A model generated the notes under the pieces. That model was not told where the DNA came from. It saw nothing but the letters and a program-made list of their open reading frames with translations, and did no database searches. Positions 26,456-35,346 of a DNA stretch of 64,000 bases are shown here, piece after piece. Position 1 is the stretch's first letter. The number at the start of each line of letters is the position of its first letter. This DNA is from Chryseobacterium cucumeris (GTDB taxonomy: Bacteria; Bacteroidota; Bacteroidia; Flavobacteriales; Weeksellaceae): the NCBI RefSeq assembly GCF_016775705.1, contig NZ_CP068760.1, positions 4,464,001 through 4,528,000 on the forward strand, given 5' to 3'. Both the position numbers and the translations under genes were made by a program.

Positions 26456-26560
26456 TATTTCTATTTTTCAACTTTATTTAATATAACAATGGTAGTGCCA
26501 AAGGTTAAAAAAATTAAAGTTCAAAGCTCAAAGTTTAAGGTTGGAATAGATGGCCTTTTA

Positions 26561-26610
26561 TTGTCAATAGTCAATTTTGCTTCACAAGTCAATAGTGAAT
26601 TTTGTTATGG
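26561..26610. repeat. 'caatagtgaattttgc' repeat, copy 1
   Basis: Contains GTCAATAGTCAATTTTGCTT and CAATAGTGAATTTTG in tandem. Related copies are at 51010-51095 and 61461-61505. Confidence 0.55.
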
Positions 26611-26663
26611 AGAATTATATTACCAAACAAAATCATCTATCATCTATTATCTATTATAGTTCT

Positions 26664-27155
26664 CTAGACGATTTCACTTCTTTTTTCCATCAGGATAATG
26701 TCTTTCCACTCTCCATTGAGTTTTCCGATTTTTTTACGGACGCCTACGATTCTGAAACCATTTTTCTGATGAAATTTGATAGAAGTTTCATTTTCGGAGA
26801 AGATATTGGTCTGTAATGTCCAGAATCCGTGATCCTCGCTATCCAAAATCAATTTTTTAAGCAATACGGACCCCAATCCCTTTCCCTGATATTCGTTATC
26901 AAAATAAATGCTTACCTCTGCAACTCCTTTATAGCATTCTCTTTTGCTGACCGGCTTTAAGGCACACCATCCCACAACTTCATTTTTTTCATTTTCCAGT
27001 ACCCAGCGGCAGTCGTTAAAATAGCCCATGCTCCAGGCTTCAGCAGTTGGAACTTCTGTTTCAAAAGTGGAAATCCCACCGTCTATTCCCTGACGGAAAA
27101 TTTCAAGGACCCTGGCTTCATCAGTAGGAAGCATTTCTCTTAATTCGTAATTCAT
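26664..27155 (-). CDS. GNAT-family N-acetyltransferase (phosphinothricin-acetyltransferase-like)
   Basis: 163 residues of the GNAT fold. The acetyl-CoA motif is YFDNEYQGKGLGSVLLKKLI; the N-terminal GIDGGISTFETEVPT and the C-terminal NIFSENETSIKFHQKNGFRIVG follow the Pat/YwnH/ArsN2 group, which acetylates small amines such as methionine sulfoximine or phosphinothricin. The exact substrate is not predictable. It starts 5 bp after the DUF421 stop, so the two are co-transcribed. Confidence 0.9.
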   Translation of the reverse strand: MNYELREMLPTDEARVLEIFRQGIDGGISTFETEVPTAEAWSMGYFNDCRWVLENEKNEVVGWCALKPVSKRECYKGVAEVSIYFDNEYQGKGLGSVLLKKLILDSEDHGFWTLQTNIFSENETSIKFHQKNGFRIVGVRKKIGKLNGEWKDIILMEKRSEIV

Positions 27156-27160
27156 CGTAT

Positions 27161-27673
27161 TTAATGGTATTTTCTTTTGATTTTTCTTTTAATTCTTGAG
27201 TAGTGTGTCTGCTTGCTTTTTTCGTCCTGAGAAACCACACTGATATTTCCATCCACTTCCAGAACGGAAAGCTTTACATTGTTAATGTTTTCAATTCCGT
27301 GTTCTCTTATCGCTTCTTCCAATTCGCTTTCTGTAATCTTTACCCGATTCAGGGCTGCCTGATCGGCAATTCCATCCTTGATCAGAATAACCGGCTCATC
27401 TTCCATAAAAGTCTGAAAGGAGCGGCTGGAAAACATGAATCTCTTCACAATGAAATTAGCAACAAACAAAACCAATGCCGCCACGATTCCTCCCTGAAGA
27501 GAGGTATCAGGACCTACCATTGCATTCTGAACAGCATTTGAAATTAACAACAGCAATACAACATCCCCTGCATTCAGCTGAGAAAGCTGGTTTTTACCAA
27601 ATAACCGGATGGCAATTACCATGAAAAGGTAAACGCAGAGGGAACGGACAGCAACGTTAAGAATAGGATCCAC
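27161..27673 (-). CDS. DUF421 (YetF-like) membrane protein
   Basis: 170 residues. Three N-terminal hydrophobic segments (LNVAVRSLCVYLFMVIAIRL, VVLLLLISNAVQNAMVG, GGIVAALVLFVANFIVKR) precede a small cytoplasmic alpha/beta domain with the family motif EPVILIKDG and LSVLEVDGNISVVSQDE. The family occurs in spore formers and many other bacteria; the role is unknown. It is the first gene of a two-gene unit with the GNAT gene. Confidence 0.88.
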   Translation of the reverse strand: MDPILNVAVRSLCVYLFMVIAIRLFGKNQLSQLNAGDVVLLLLISNAVQNAMVGPDTSLQGGIVAALVLFVANFIVKRFMFSSRSFQTFMEDEPVILIKDGIADQAALNRVKITESELEEAIREHGIENINNVKLSVLEVDGNISVVSQDEKSKQTHYSRIKRKIKRKYH

Positions 27674-27790
27674 AATTTTTTTTATCTACTCAAATGTATT
27701 GATTTTTGTGATTCGTGGGAAATATTTTACGGACAGATTTTGGTATACATTTTGAGCCTGAAATTCAAATAATACCACAAAATAACACCA

Positions 27791-28336
27791 ATGAAAATTT
27801 TTTTTCTCTGTTTAGGAATATTTCTGTTTTTTATATCCTGCAAAAAGAATGAACCTCAACCTACCCGGTTTTCAGAAACTGCCATTATTGAAAAAGTAAA
27901 TGAACTGTATACTCAATATGGAAAATCCAACGAAGCTGTTTATAACCAGCCGATTCCCGATACTTTATTTTCTATGGAGCTAAAAAAAGTTTTAGACGAG
28001 GCTATCAATGCATCAAAAGCAGATATTGAAAAGGTAAAGAATAGTGATCATCCTGATGAGAAACCTTTAATATTCGAAGGGGCTATTTTTTCCAGCCTGT
28101 ATGAAGGATTTACAGATTATAAAATCAAGTCTGTTAAGATACAGGATAAGACTGCTGAAGCATTGTTAGCCTTTGAATATAATGCAGTTTCCCCCAAAGA
28201 AACCTGGATGGACACCGTGCATCTTATCAATACAGAGAAAGGATGGAGAATAGATAATGTTACTTTTGATACAATAGGAAATTCTAAAGATCTTAAAGCA
28301 AGATTAACAGAGTTTGTTCAGAGTACACAACAATAG
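27791..28336 (+). CDS. Lipoprotein of unknown function
   Basis: 181 residues with a lipobox (FLFFISC, Cys17) and a mature part whose C-terminal ~100 residues resemble DUF3828/NTF2-like folds: FTDYKIKSVKIQDKTAEALLAFEYN and MDTVHLINTEKGWRIDNVTF, the latter typical of small secreted NTF2-like domains. No catalytic residues can be assigned. It is divergent from the DUF421 gene; a strong hairpin follows the stop. Confidence 0.7.
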   Translation: MKIFFLCLGIFLFFISCKKNEPQPTRFSETAIIEKVNELYTQYGKSNEAVYNQPIPDTLFSMELKKVLDEAINASKADIEKVKNSDHPDEKPLIFEGAIFSSLYEGFTDYKIKSVKIQDKTAEALLAFEYNAVSPKETWMDTVHLINTEKGWRIDNVTFDTIGNSKDLKARLTEFVQSTQQ

Positions 28337-28337
28337 A

Positions 28338-28366
28338 AAAGCCGCTTTTTGTAAGCGGCTTTATTT
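28338..28366. terminator. Bidirectional terminator
   Basis: A stem AAAGCCGC / GCGGCTTT followed by TATTTTTT, between the plus-strand lipoprotein and the minus-strand small peptide gene. Confidence 0.8.
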
Positions 28367-28367
28367 T

Positions 28368-28502
28368 TTACGGACATTGAACGATTGGAATATCGCTGCA
28401 GATTACTTTATTTGCCCACTCGCAAAACGTACAGTATTTTACAGGTTCTCCTCCGTTCACTGACTTCAACTCTGACTTTGTCAGCTTCTTTAAATTTTTC
28501 AT
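28368..28502 (-). CDS. Double-glycine leader, Cys-rich small peptide (bacteriocin-like)
   Basis: A 44-residue reading frame, below usual length limits. The leader MKNLKKLTKSELKSVNGG is a textbook double-glycine leader (charged, LTKSEL core, GG at residues 17-18) as cleaved and exported by PCAT/peptidase C39 ABC transporters. The predicted mature part is 26 residues, starts EPVKYCTFCEWANK, and has four cysteines (24, 27, 36, 43), enough for two disulfides. Peptides of this kind are annotated as bacteriocin-like in Chryseobacterium. No transporter, modification enzyme or immunity gene is nearby. A TAGTTTTG -7 box lies at 28526-28533. Confidence 0.75.
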   Translation of the reverse strand: MKNLKKLTKSELKSVNGGEPVKYCTFCEWANKVICSDIPIVQCP

Positions 28503-28616
28503 ATCGTTTTAATTTTATGGTAGCCCAAAACTAAAACATATCTGTTTATTCTTTATTACAATTTAATCTGATAAGGTTTCATTATTCACACATTAATGAA
28601 TAATATGCAATAAATA

Positions 28617-29021
28617 TTATCTACTGTGGATCTCTACTGTCACAGGCATTACATAGGTGTAAGCAACCATGTTATCAGTTAGTTTTTTGCGGTCTACTCT
28701 ATAGTCAAGATCGCTTAACACTGTTTCAATTTCCTTACTTACGGTTTTACAGTCTCCACTGGAATGAACATTAACGATTTTTCCGTTTTTGGCAATATCA
28801 AATTTCACCACAGAGTTTACGGTTCCCTGTTTGTAATCAGGATTCGTAAGGTCAAAATTAGCTTCTAGTTTATTTCTGATATCATTAAATGTTTCACTCC
28901 TGTTCAACTGAATTTCCTGAATGGTATTATGATCTGTAGTCTGAGCTTTAGCAGTGTTCAAAACAGCAGCAAATCCGCAAACGAAAAGTGAAGCCATCAA
29001 TATTTGAATTCTATTTTTCAT
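28617..29021 (-). CDS. Exported protein, TonB C-terminal-like
   Basis: 134 residues with a signal peptide ending ...VLNTAKAQ. The mature part has an N-terminal helix-rich stretch, then VNSVVKFDIAKNGKIVNVHS and VMPVTVEIHSR, a strand-turn-strand pattern seen in TonB C-terminal domains and their orphan relatives in Bacteroidota. No transmembrane anchor beyond the signal peptide. Assignment is weak. It lies just upstream of the double-glycine peptide gene on the same strand, with 114 bp between them. Confidence 0.6.
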   Translation of the reverse strand: MKNRIQILMASLFVCGFAAVLNTAKAQTTDHNTIQEIQLNRSETFNDIRNKLEANFDLTNPDYKQGTVNSVVKFDIAKNGKIVNVHSSGDCKTVSKEIETVLSDLDYRVDRKKLTDNMVAYTYVMPVTVEIHSR

Positions 29022-29106
29022 AACTAACTGGTTTTAAATGTTATACTAACCTATTTTTGTATCTCTTAACCAAAGTTATTAAAAATAATTCATATTAATT
29101 TTACAT

Positions 29107-29129
29107 TCAGTTAACATTGAGTTAACATT
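29107..29129. repeat. Tandem AGTTAACATTG pair
   Basis: Two near-contiguous copies of AGTTAACATTG in the 319-bp gap upstream of the TonB-like gene. Apart from this and the hairpin at 29216-29238 I see nothing in that gap. Confidence 0.45.
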
Positions 29130-29215
29130 GAAGTTTAATTGTTTGATTATCAGTGTAATAAATTTTTAAAATAATTGAAAATTTAATATTGGAGGGTTAT
29201 TTTAGGCATAAAAAA

Positions 29216-29238
29216 GGCTAAACCTGATGAGTTTAGCC
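29216..29238 (-). terminator. Terminator downstream of uvrA
   Basis: A stem GGCTAAAC / GTTTAGCC followed on the minus strand by TTTTT, about 100 bp past the uvrA stop. Confidence 0.7.
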
Positions 29239-29340
29239 AATTATTATCTCGATTTCTATTTTAAATGTTGATCAATATTCTGAAGTAAATTATTTAGATT
29301 CTTTGGAATGACAAAAAAGCTGCATAATTTTTATGAATAC

Positions 29341-32172
29341 TTACTCCAGTTCTCTTTTCAGGAACTTCCCTGTCAAGCTCTTCTTGGACTTCACAATTTC
29401 CTCAGGAGTTCCCTGTGCTACAATCTGTCCGCCATGTTTTCCTCCTTCTGGTCCTACGTCAATAATATGGTCTGCTAATTTAATGACATCCATATTATGT
29501 TCGATGATGATGAATGAGTTTCCGAGTTCTACCAGCTGATTGATGGCATCCATCAGGATTTTCACATCTTCAAAATGCAGTCCTGTAGTGGGTTCATCAA
29601 GGATATAAAGGGTATTTCCGGTTTGTCTTTTTGCTAATTCAGTTGCTAACTTAATACGTTGTGCTTCGCCTCCGGAAAGAGTCGTAGATTGCTGTCCAAG
29701 CGTAATATATCCCAAACCTACATCCTGTAGTGTTTTCACTTTTGCAAAAATCTTAGGAATCGGCTGGAAGAAATCTACGGCTTCATCAATCGTCATATCC
29801 AATACGTCAGAAATTGATTTTCCTTTGTAACGGACTTCCAGGGTTTCTCTGTTGAAACGTTTTCCGTTGCAGGTTTCACAGTGCACGTATACATCCGGAA
29901 GGAAGTTCATTTCAATCACTTTCAATCCTCCACCCTGACAGGTTTCGCATCTTCCGCCTTTCACGTTGAAAGAGAATCTTCCCGGTTTATATCCACGGAT
30001 TTTACTTTCCGGCAGCTCTGCAAAAAGGTTTCTGATATCGGTAAACATTCCGGTATAAGTAGCAGGATTTGAACGTGGCGTTCTTCCGATTGGTGTCTGG
30101 TCTACGTCTACAATTTTATCAATATTCTCTAACCCTTCAATTTTCTTGTAAGGTAACGGTTCCTGAACCGCTCTGTAGAAATGTTTGTTAAGGATCGGAT
30201 ATAATGTTCCGTTAATCAGAGAAGATTTTCCGCTACCTGAAATTCCGGTTACTACAACCAGTTTTCCAAGAGGAATATCCAGGGTTACGTTTTTAAGATT
30301 GTTCCCTGTAGCGCCTTTTAAAACAATATTTTTACCGCTTCCTGCTCTTCTTTCTGTCGGAATTTCTATTTTTCTTTTTCCATTAATATACTGAGCCGTG
30401 ATGGTATCAGCTTTCAAAAGATCTTTTGGTTTTCCCTGCCAAAGAATCTCTCCTCCGAATTTTCCTGCTCTCGGACCAATATCCAGCACCTCATCGGCTT
30501 CCAGGATCATGTCTTTATCATGTTCTACCACCAATACAGAATTTCCAATGTCTCTCAGGTTTTTCAGAGAATGGATCAGTCTTTCATTATCTCTCTGGTG
30601 AAGCCCGATACTTGGTTCATCAAGAATATACAATACATTCACCAACTGAGATCCGATCTGCGTTGCCAGACGGATTCTCTGTGATTCTCCTCCGGAAAGT
30701 GTTTTTGAACTTCTGCTCAAACTTAAATAATCCAATCCTACATCCAGCAAAAACTGAAGTCTGGTTTCAATTTCTTTTAAGATCTCGTGAGCAATGATTT
30801 TATTTTTTTCGGAGAATTTATCTTTAACATCAGCCAGCCAGTCTTTTAAATCCGCTAAGCTTAAAGCATTGACCTCTGCAATGTTCTTTCCATCAATTTT
30901 AAAACTTAAGCTTGAAGGCTGAAGGCGGGTACCATGACATTCAGGGCATATTTCTTCTGTAGTAAAATGTCTTTCCAATAAAACAGCTTCATATGAGTCT
31001 CTATCATCAATAATCTCCTCCATGAAAGCAATCAGACCATCGAAACCAATTTTTATTTTTTTGGTAATTCCGGCGTATTTCAGGTCTTTATTAAACTCTT
31101 TATGACATCCGTTATAGATATAATCCAGTGCTTCTTCAGGAATATCCTGCAATGGCGTTGTTAATCCTAATCCAAAGATCTCAAGAATGTTTTTGATCTG
31201 TGACAGGATCCATTTGTTGGACTTGATATCTTCCAACGGCAATAATCCTCCCTGATTGATGGATAGTTTCGGATTGTCTATAAAGTAATCGGTATTGATT
31301 TTTTTAATGGTTCCCAGACCTTTACAATTCGGGCAGCTTCCTTTTGGAGAGTTGAATGAGAATGTATTGGGTTCAGGCAGCGCCAGAGAGTGTCCTGTTT
31401 CCGCATCCATCAGATTTTTGGAAAAGTATTCAATATCTGTACTTCCCAGTTTCTGAATTCCTATGATTCCTTCTCCCATTTCCATTGCTGTACGCAATGA
31501 TTTTTCCATTCTGCTTTCCGAAGCATTCTCCCCGATAATCCAACGGTCGATCACAATGTCGATGTCGTGGGTTTTATAACGATCAAGTTTTAAATCATAT
31601 TCAATATCCTGCAGCTCACCATCAATTCTTGCCTGCCCGTAACCTTTTTTGGCCATCTGAACAAAGAGTTCATGATAATGTCCTTTTCTGGAACGCACCA
31701 CTGGCGCCAAAAGCATGATTTTCTCTTTTTTATAATTTTCTTTGATGGTTTCAAGGATCTGATCTTCAGTATAGCTTACCAACTTCTGTCCTGTAGATAA
31801 AGAGTACGCATCCGAAACTCTGGCATACAATAGACGAAGAAAATCGTACAGTTCGGTAACCGTTCCTACGGTAGAACGCGGGTTTTTATTGGTGGTTTTC
31901 TGCTCAATGGCAATAACCGGAGAAAGTCCTTCGATTTTATCTACATCAGGACGCTCCAGTCCGCCCAGAAACTGGCGTGCATAAGCAGAAAAAGTTTCAA
32001 TATAACGACGCTGGCCTTCTGCAAAAATAGTATCAAAAGCCAACGACGATTTTCCACTTCCGGAAAGGCCGGTAATCACCACCAATTCGTTGCGCGGAAT
32101 TTTTACGTTAATATTTTTAAGATTGTGTTCACGGGCTCCGTAAACTTCTATATATTCTGTTGATTTACTCAT
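29341..32172 (-). CDS. uvrA: Excinuclease ABC subunit A
   Basis: The 943-residue damage-recognition ATPase of nucleotide excision repair. Seen in order: N-terminal Walker A GLSGSGKSSLAFDTI, zinc-binding cysteines CPNCKGLG and CPECHGTRLQPSS, ABC signature LSGGESQRIRLA, the second Walker A GISGSGKSSLINGT, a second zinc finger CETCQGGGLKV...CETCNGKRF, and the second signature LSGGEAQRIKLA. Length is normal. It is transcribed alone; the minus-strand -7 box TATTTTTG (32207-32214) is 34 bp upstream. Confidence 0.99.
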   Translation of the reverse strand: MSKSTEYIEVYGAREHNLKNINVKIPRNELVVITGLSGSGKSSLAFDTIFAEGQRRYIETFSAYARQFLGGLERPDVDKIEGLSPVIAIEQKTTNKNPRSTVGTVTELYDFLRLLYARVSDAYSLSTGQKLVSYTEDQILETIKENYKKEKIMLLAPVVRSRKGHYHELFVQMAKKGYGQARIDGELQDIEYDLKLDRYKTHDIDIVIDRWIIGENASESRMEKSLRTAMEMGEGIIGIQKLGSTDIEYFSKNLMDAETGHSLALPEPNTFSFNSPKGSCPNCKGLGTIKKINTDYFIDNPKLSINQGGLLPLEDIKSNKWILSQIKNILEIFGLGLTTPLQDIPEEALDYIYNGCHKEFNKDLKYAGITKKIKIGFDGLIAFMEEIIDDRDSYEAVLLERHFTTEEICPECHGTRLQPSSLSFKIDGKNIAEVNALSLADLKDWLADVKDKFSEKNKIIAHEILKEIETRLQFLLDVGLDYLSLSRSSKTLSGGESQRIRLATQIGSQLVNVLYILDEPSIGLHQRDNERLIHSLKNLRDIGNSVLVVEHDKDMILEADEVLDIGPRAGKFGGEILWQGKPKDLLKADTITAQYINGKRKIEIPTERRAGSGKNIVLKGATGNNLKNVTLDIPLGKLVVVTGISGSGKSSLINGTLYPILNKHFYRAVQEPLPYKKIEGLENIDKIVDVDQTPIGRTPRSNPATYTGMFTDIRNLFAELPESKIRGYKPGRFSFNVKGGRCETCQGGGLKVIEMNFLPDVYVHCETCNGKRFNRETLEVRYKGKSISDVLDMTIDEAVDFFQPIPKIFAKVKTLQDVGLGYITLGQQSTTLSGGEAQRIKLATELAKRQTGNTLYILDEPTTGLHFEDVKILMDAINQLVELGNSFIIIEHNMDVIKLADHIIDVGPEGGKHGGQIVAQGTPEEIVKSKKSLTGKFLKRELE

Positions 32173-32206
32173 AATTTGGGGTGATTTGCCTGAAAATCAC
32201 AACGTG

Positions 32207-32214
32207 CAAAAATA
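32207..32214 (-). promoter_or_regulatory. Promoter -7 box of uvrA
   Basis: TATTTTTG on the minus strand, upstream of the uvrA ATG. No SOS-type operator was recognised. Confidence 0.5.
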
Positions 32215-32345
32215 CGAAATTTTATAGACTTTTTTTGAATATAAAAGGGATAAAAGTTTCATAAAAAATTCTTAGGTTTTGTTAATGCATTGAACCCAAT
32301 GTTATTGAATTTTCTGAAATAGTTTCTTATTTTCGAGCCATTATG

Positions 32346-32410
32346 TTTTGGCTGAAGCCAATGGAAAGCTCATTGATAAAAAAACGGGCTAAAGCCCGTT
32401 CCTATTGATA
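32346..32410 (+). repeat. Hairpin repeat family, copy B
   Basis: Copy with a six-pair stem CGGGCT-AA-AGCCCG (32385-32398) followed by TTCCTATTGATA. It lies in the 294-bp gap between the beta-lactamase and uvrA genes; outside it I see nothing else but the uvrA promoter. Confidence 0.75.
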
Positions 32411-32466
32411 TGATAAAATATATTGATATTTAGAAAAAGAATAATTCATAATTCATTTACAAATTT

Positions 32467-33354
32467 TTATTTATGCGTATAGTATTCCCAGACCGCACGA
32501 GTGATATCTGAGATAATTTTTTCCGTATCTGCCATTTCTTCTTTAATATTTTTAAGATAAATGGATAAAATCACATGATTTCCATTGGGGAGTTTTATAA
32601 TTCCTACATCATTCATTGCAGCGCGTAGATTATTTTCATTTCTTCCGGAAATTCCTGTTCGGTGGGCCAATTCTGTACCTACAGGCAATCCCGCTTTCAT
32701 CCAGGTAAGCCCTCTTGAAGTTTCTACCATTACCTGATACAGGTATTTTGTAGTTTCTTTTTTCAACACTTTTCCTTTATAGAATTTTTCTAAAAGTTCT
32801 GTGGTTGCCAAAGGCGTTGTTGTATTCACATAACATTTTTCAAACGAGGACATTTCCTTCTCATTTACTTTTATGGTAAAATCTTTAATCCCCTGCTGAT
32901 TAATAAATTTCTGTACTGTCTCTGTTCCGCCAATGATGTTCAATAAAATGTCACAACCATTGTTATCACTGTGGGAAACGGTATATCTTAATAACTGATC
33001 TAAGGTAAGATACATATTCCCCTGAGGATATTCTTCCCGGATCGGACTCCAGGTTTCGGGTAACAGATCTTCTTTTTTGATGAAAAACTTTTGATCCAGT
33101 TTTAATCTACCTTTATCAACCTGGTTTAAAACAGTTAAGGCAATGTGAAATTTGAAAACGCTCAACATTGGAGTTTCTTTATTTCCGTTGATACTCAGTG
33201 TATCTTTATCTTCTATTCCTTTTAAAGATATTCCAACAGTTGCATTTTTTGTAGAGATTATCTGATTAATTTTGTTTCTCAGATCTTTAATAGTCTGGCT
33301 CTTTAAATGAGCACCAAAGAGGAGGAGAAGTATTAAAAGTGATATTTTTTTCAT
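32467..33354 (-). CDS. Class A beta-lactamase (CIA/CGA/PER-like subclass A2)
   Basis: 295 residues with a signal peptide ending ...KSQ, so periplasmic. Catalytic motifs are S-V-F-K (Ser65 to Lys68), SHSDNN (the SDN loop, 129-131), an omega-loop Glu in NEKEMSS, and R-T-G in AHRTGISG (232-234), where most class A enzymes have K-T-G. The order and the residues around the active serine fit the extended-spectrum group of Chryseobacterium (CIA, CGA); I cannot give identity. The gene is between uvrA and the tssF/tssE pair, alone, with no linked regulator. Confidence 0.93.
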   Translation of the reverse strand: MKKISLLILLLLFGAHLKSQTIKDLRNKINQIISTKNATVGISLKGIEDKDTLSINGNKETPMLSVFKFHIALTVLNQVDKGRLKLDQKFFIKKEDLLPETWSPIREEYPQGNMYLTLDQLLRYTVSHSDNNGCDILLNIIGGTETVQKFINQQGIKDFTIKVNEKEMSSFEKCYVNTTTPLATTELLEKFYKGKVLKKETTKYLYQVMVETSRGLTWMKAGLPVGTELAHRTGISGRNENNLRAAMNDVGIIKLPNGNHVILSIYLKNIKEEMADTEKIISDITRAVWEYYTHK

Positions 33355-33388
33355 TGAATTCTGATCTTATTCTGAACATTACATTAAA

Positions 33389-33411
33389 AATGCCGTAGCG
33401 GGTACGGCATT
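33389..33411. terminator. Terminator between tssF and the beta-lactamase gene
   Basis: A stem AATGCCGTA / TACGGCATT with a five-base loop, with an A-run on one side and a T-run on the other, 28 bp past the tssF stop. Confidence 0.8.
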
Positions 33412-33438
33412 TATTTTTTTAACTTATTTTTACAGGAA

Positions 33439-35322
33439 TTACATATCCTGGAAATCAACATCTTCATTGGTAATCCTTACGATATATTCGATCCCATCAA
33501 TGGCTTTGGCAATAATCTGATTCCTGATAATATTGGCCATATTTTCCCAATAGGCTCTTCCGTAGAAAGAATAGTTCTGCGGAATGATTTCTACCTCAAC
33601 CGTTCTTACAAATCCTTCTTTTGGCTTGTTGCTGATCATCGTTCCTCTTCTTACCCTTACTTCTCTTACTTCATCTTTCAGAATCATGCGGCAATAGTTT
33701 TTAACGTCTTCCAAAGAAATAATTTTATCTCTGGTTGTTAATGCATATTTATACGCCTGAATACTATCCGTTCCTTTTTGTTCTTCGGCTCCTCCCAATG
33801 TTTCGGTAAGCAGTACCACAGTCTGAGATTTCAGCTGGTTGGAAAGTTCAGTTCCCGGACGCATATGATTGGCCAGCGTACAGTGTGTAATCCAAAAAGA
33901 AGCGTAGGTATGATCGGTTTTTTCTACCGGTTCCATGATCACGTAATTCAGCTCCTGTCTGATATTCCTTTTGGCATTGTTTACTTTCTGCACCATGGAT
34001 TTCATTTTGTCAGACATTTCACTTAAGACTCCTTTTACATTATCTCTGTTCAAAAGGGAAAATGCAGCAATTTCATCTCTTGTCAGTTCCAGAACATTGG
34101 CAATCATATCTACTGCATTTCGACTGGTAAAACGTTCCATTCCTCCCTTTCTTACAGTATATAATCCTTTTTTAAGATCATCGGCCGGAGTAAAAGGAAT
34201 TTCAGTATATCTTCTGCCGTCACCATCCTGTACCTCATCCACATAAAGGAAATGCTCGCCTTCGTCTGTCACCAAAGGGATATTATTTCCCATGATATCA
34301 AGGCTGTATTCTGTTTTTTTCCAGCCTCTGTTATAGATTGGAAAAGCATTCAGCACAAATGAGAAATTATCCAGGATTTCTGCTGAAAACTGTGGTGGAA
34401 ACTCAAACGTAAGCCACAGATAACTTTTAGTATCCAGGAATTTAGTAATTTCTTCTTTTCCGGCAAGAAAATCCAGGTTCTGTGGAAGCTGTCCCGGTTC
34501 TGAGAACAGACTTTGAGAGATTCCTGTTACTTCAATAAATTTATGACGATAGATACTTTTAATATCTTCAATCACCTTATTTCTGATGGATTGCTCTTTG
34601 AACATCTGTTCATAACCGTCATTCTGACTTTCTGTAAGATAACTTAATCCTTCTCTTACAAACAGAGGGTTACCATTGCTTGAAACCGTAATATACGGTA
34701 ATAATTTATATACGAAATCAAGGTGCTCGAAAGCAGGATTGGAACAGAATATGCTCAGGTATTTGGGAAAGTTTTCACTTACATATTTGCTTACATCTAC
34801 CCCTATTGTGATTTTTCTGTAATCTTCAGGTCTTCCCTGAAATCTTGCAATAGGAATTTTGTTGAATCTGTCATCGATGCTGTAGCAGGTATTTCCTACA
34901 AACATGATTGAAGTGTGAACTTTATTGATTCTTACATTTCCCACCGGAGTAAAAGGAATGTTCAGCTGTTTGTCCGATTCCGATTTCACCGTGGAAGTCA
35001 TCTGTTTACGGAAAAAGAATTCCGTGTGTTCCAATAAAATTTCAGAAGACTCATAAGGCTGTGTAAAAGCTACGGAATGAGCCGGAATAGGATGTGTATA
35101 AATGGACGGTGTAAGCAGTTTTGCCAGTTTTTCCAATATACGGGCATTCACCGTCTGTATTTCATTATTCGCTTTGAAAACCTCTGTACTGAATGCGTCT
35201 ATCAGCAGTTTTACAAAAGGATCTAAAGACTGCGGGCTCCTTAATCCCCATACTTTAGTTGCATTCTGCAGCATTCTTGCTTTTACAGATTCTTTGGAAT
35301 AAATATTCTGATCTAAATTCAT
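33439..35322 (-). CDS. tssF: Type VI secretion baseplate subunit TssF
   Basis: 627 residues of the TssF/VasA baseplate family in the Bacteroidota (T6SS type iii) form. The N-terminus has KARMLQNATKVWGL...SLDPFVKLLIDAFSTEV and LEKLAKLLTPSIYTHPIPAHS, the conserved wedge-protein opening. The C-terminal third ends in RNQIIAKAIDGIEYIVRITN. With TssE and TssG it forms the wedges of the contractile injection baseplate in the cytoplasm. It starts 24 bp after tssE. No other T6SS gene (sheath, tube, spike, membrane complex) is in the window. Confidence 0.9.
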   Translation of the reverse strand: MNLDQNIYSKESVKARMLQNATKVWGLRSPQSLDPFVKLLIDAFSTEVFKANNEIQTVNARILEKLAKLLTPSIYTHPIPAHSVAFTQPYESSEILLEHTEFFFRKQMTSTVKSESDKQLNIPFTPVGNVRINKVHTSIMFVGNTCYSIDDRFNKIPIARFQGRPEDYRKITIGVDVSKYVSENFPKYLSIFCSNPAFEHLDFVYKLLPYITVSSNGNPLFVREGLSYLTESQNDGYEQMFKEQSIRNKVIEDIKSIYRHKFIEVTGISQSLFSEPGQLPQNLDFLAGKEEITKFLDTKSYLWLTFEFPPQFSAEILDNFSFVLNAFPIYNRGWKKTEYSLDIMGNNIPLVTDEGEHFLYVDEVQDGDGRRYTEIPFTPADDLKKGLYTVRKGGMERFTSRNAVDMIANVLELTRDEIAAFSLLNRDNVKGVLSEMSDKMKSMVQKVNNAKRNIRQELNYVIMEPVEKTDHTYASFWITHCTLANHMRPGTELSNQLKSQTVVLLTETLGGAEEQKGTDSIQAYKYALTTRDKIISLEDVKNYCRMILKDEVREVRVRRGTMISNKPKEGFVRTVEVEIIPQNYSFYGRAYWENMANIIRNQIIAKAIDGIEYIVRITNEDVDFQDM

Positions 35323-35346
35323 AATTTTCTTTCGCTGTTAAAAATA

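Noticed and set aside
30426..30797. A 123-codon open frame on the plus strand inside uvrA
   Set aside because: It lies antisense to the highly conserved uvrA gene and shows no recognisable domain; a shadow of the coding strand.
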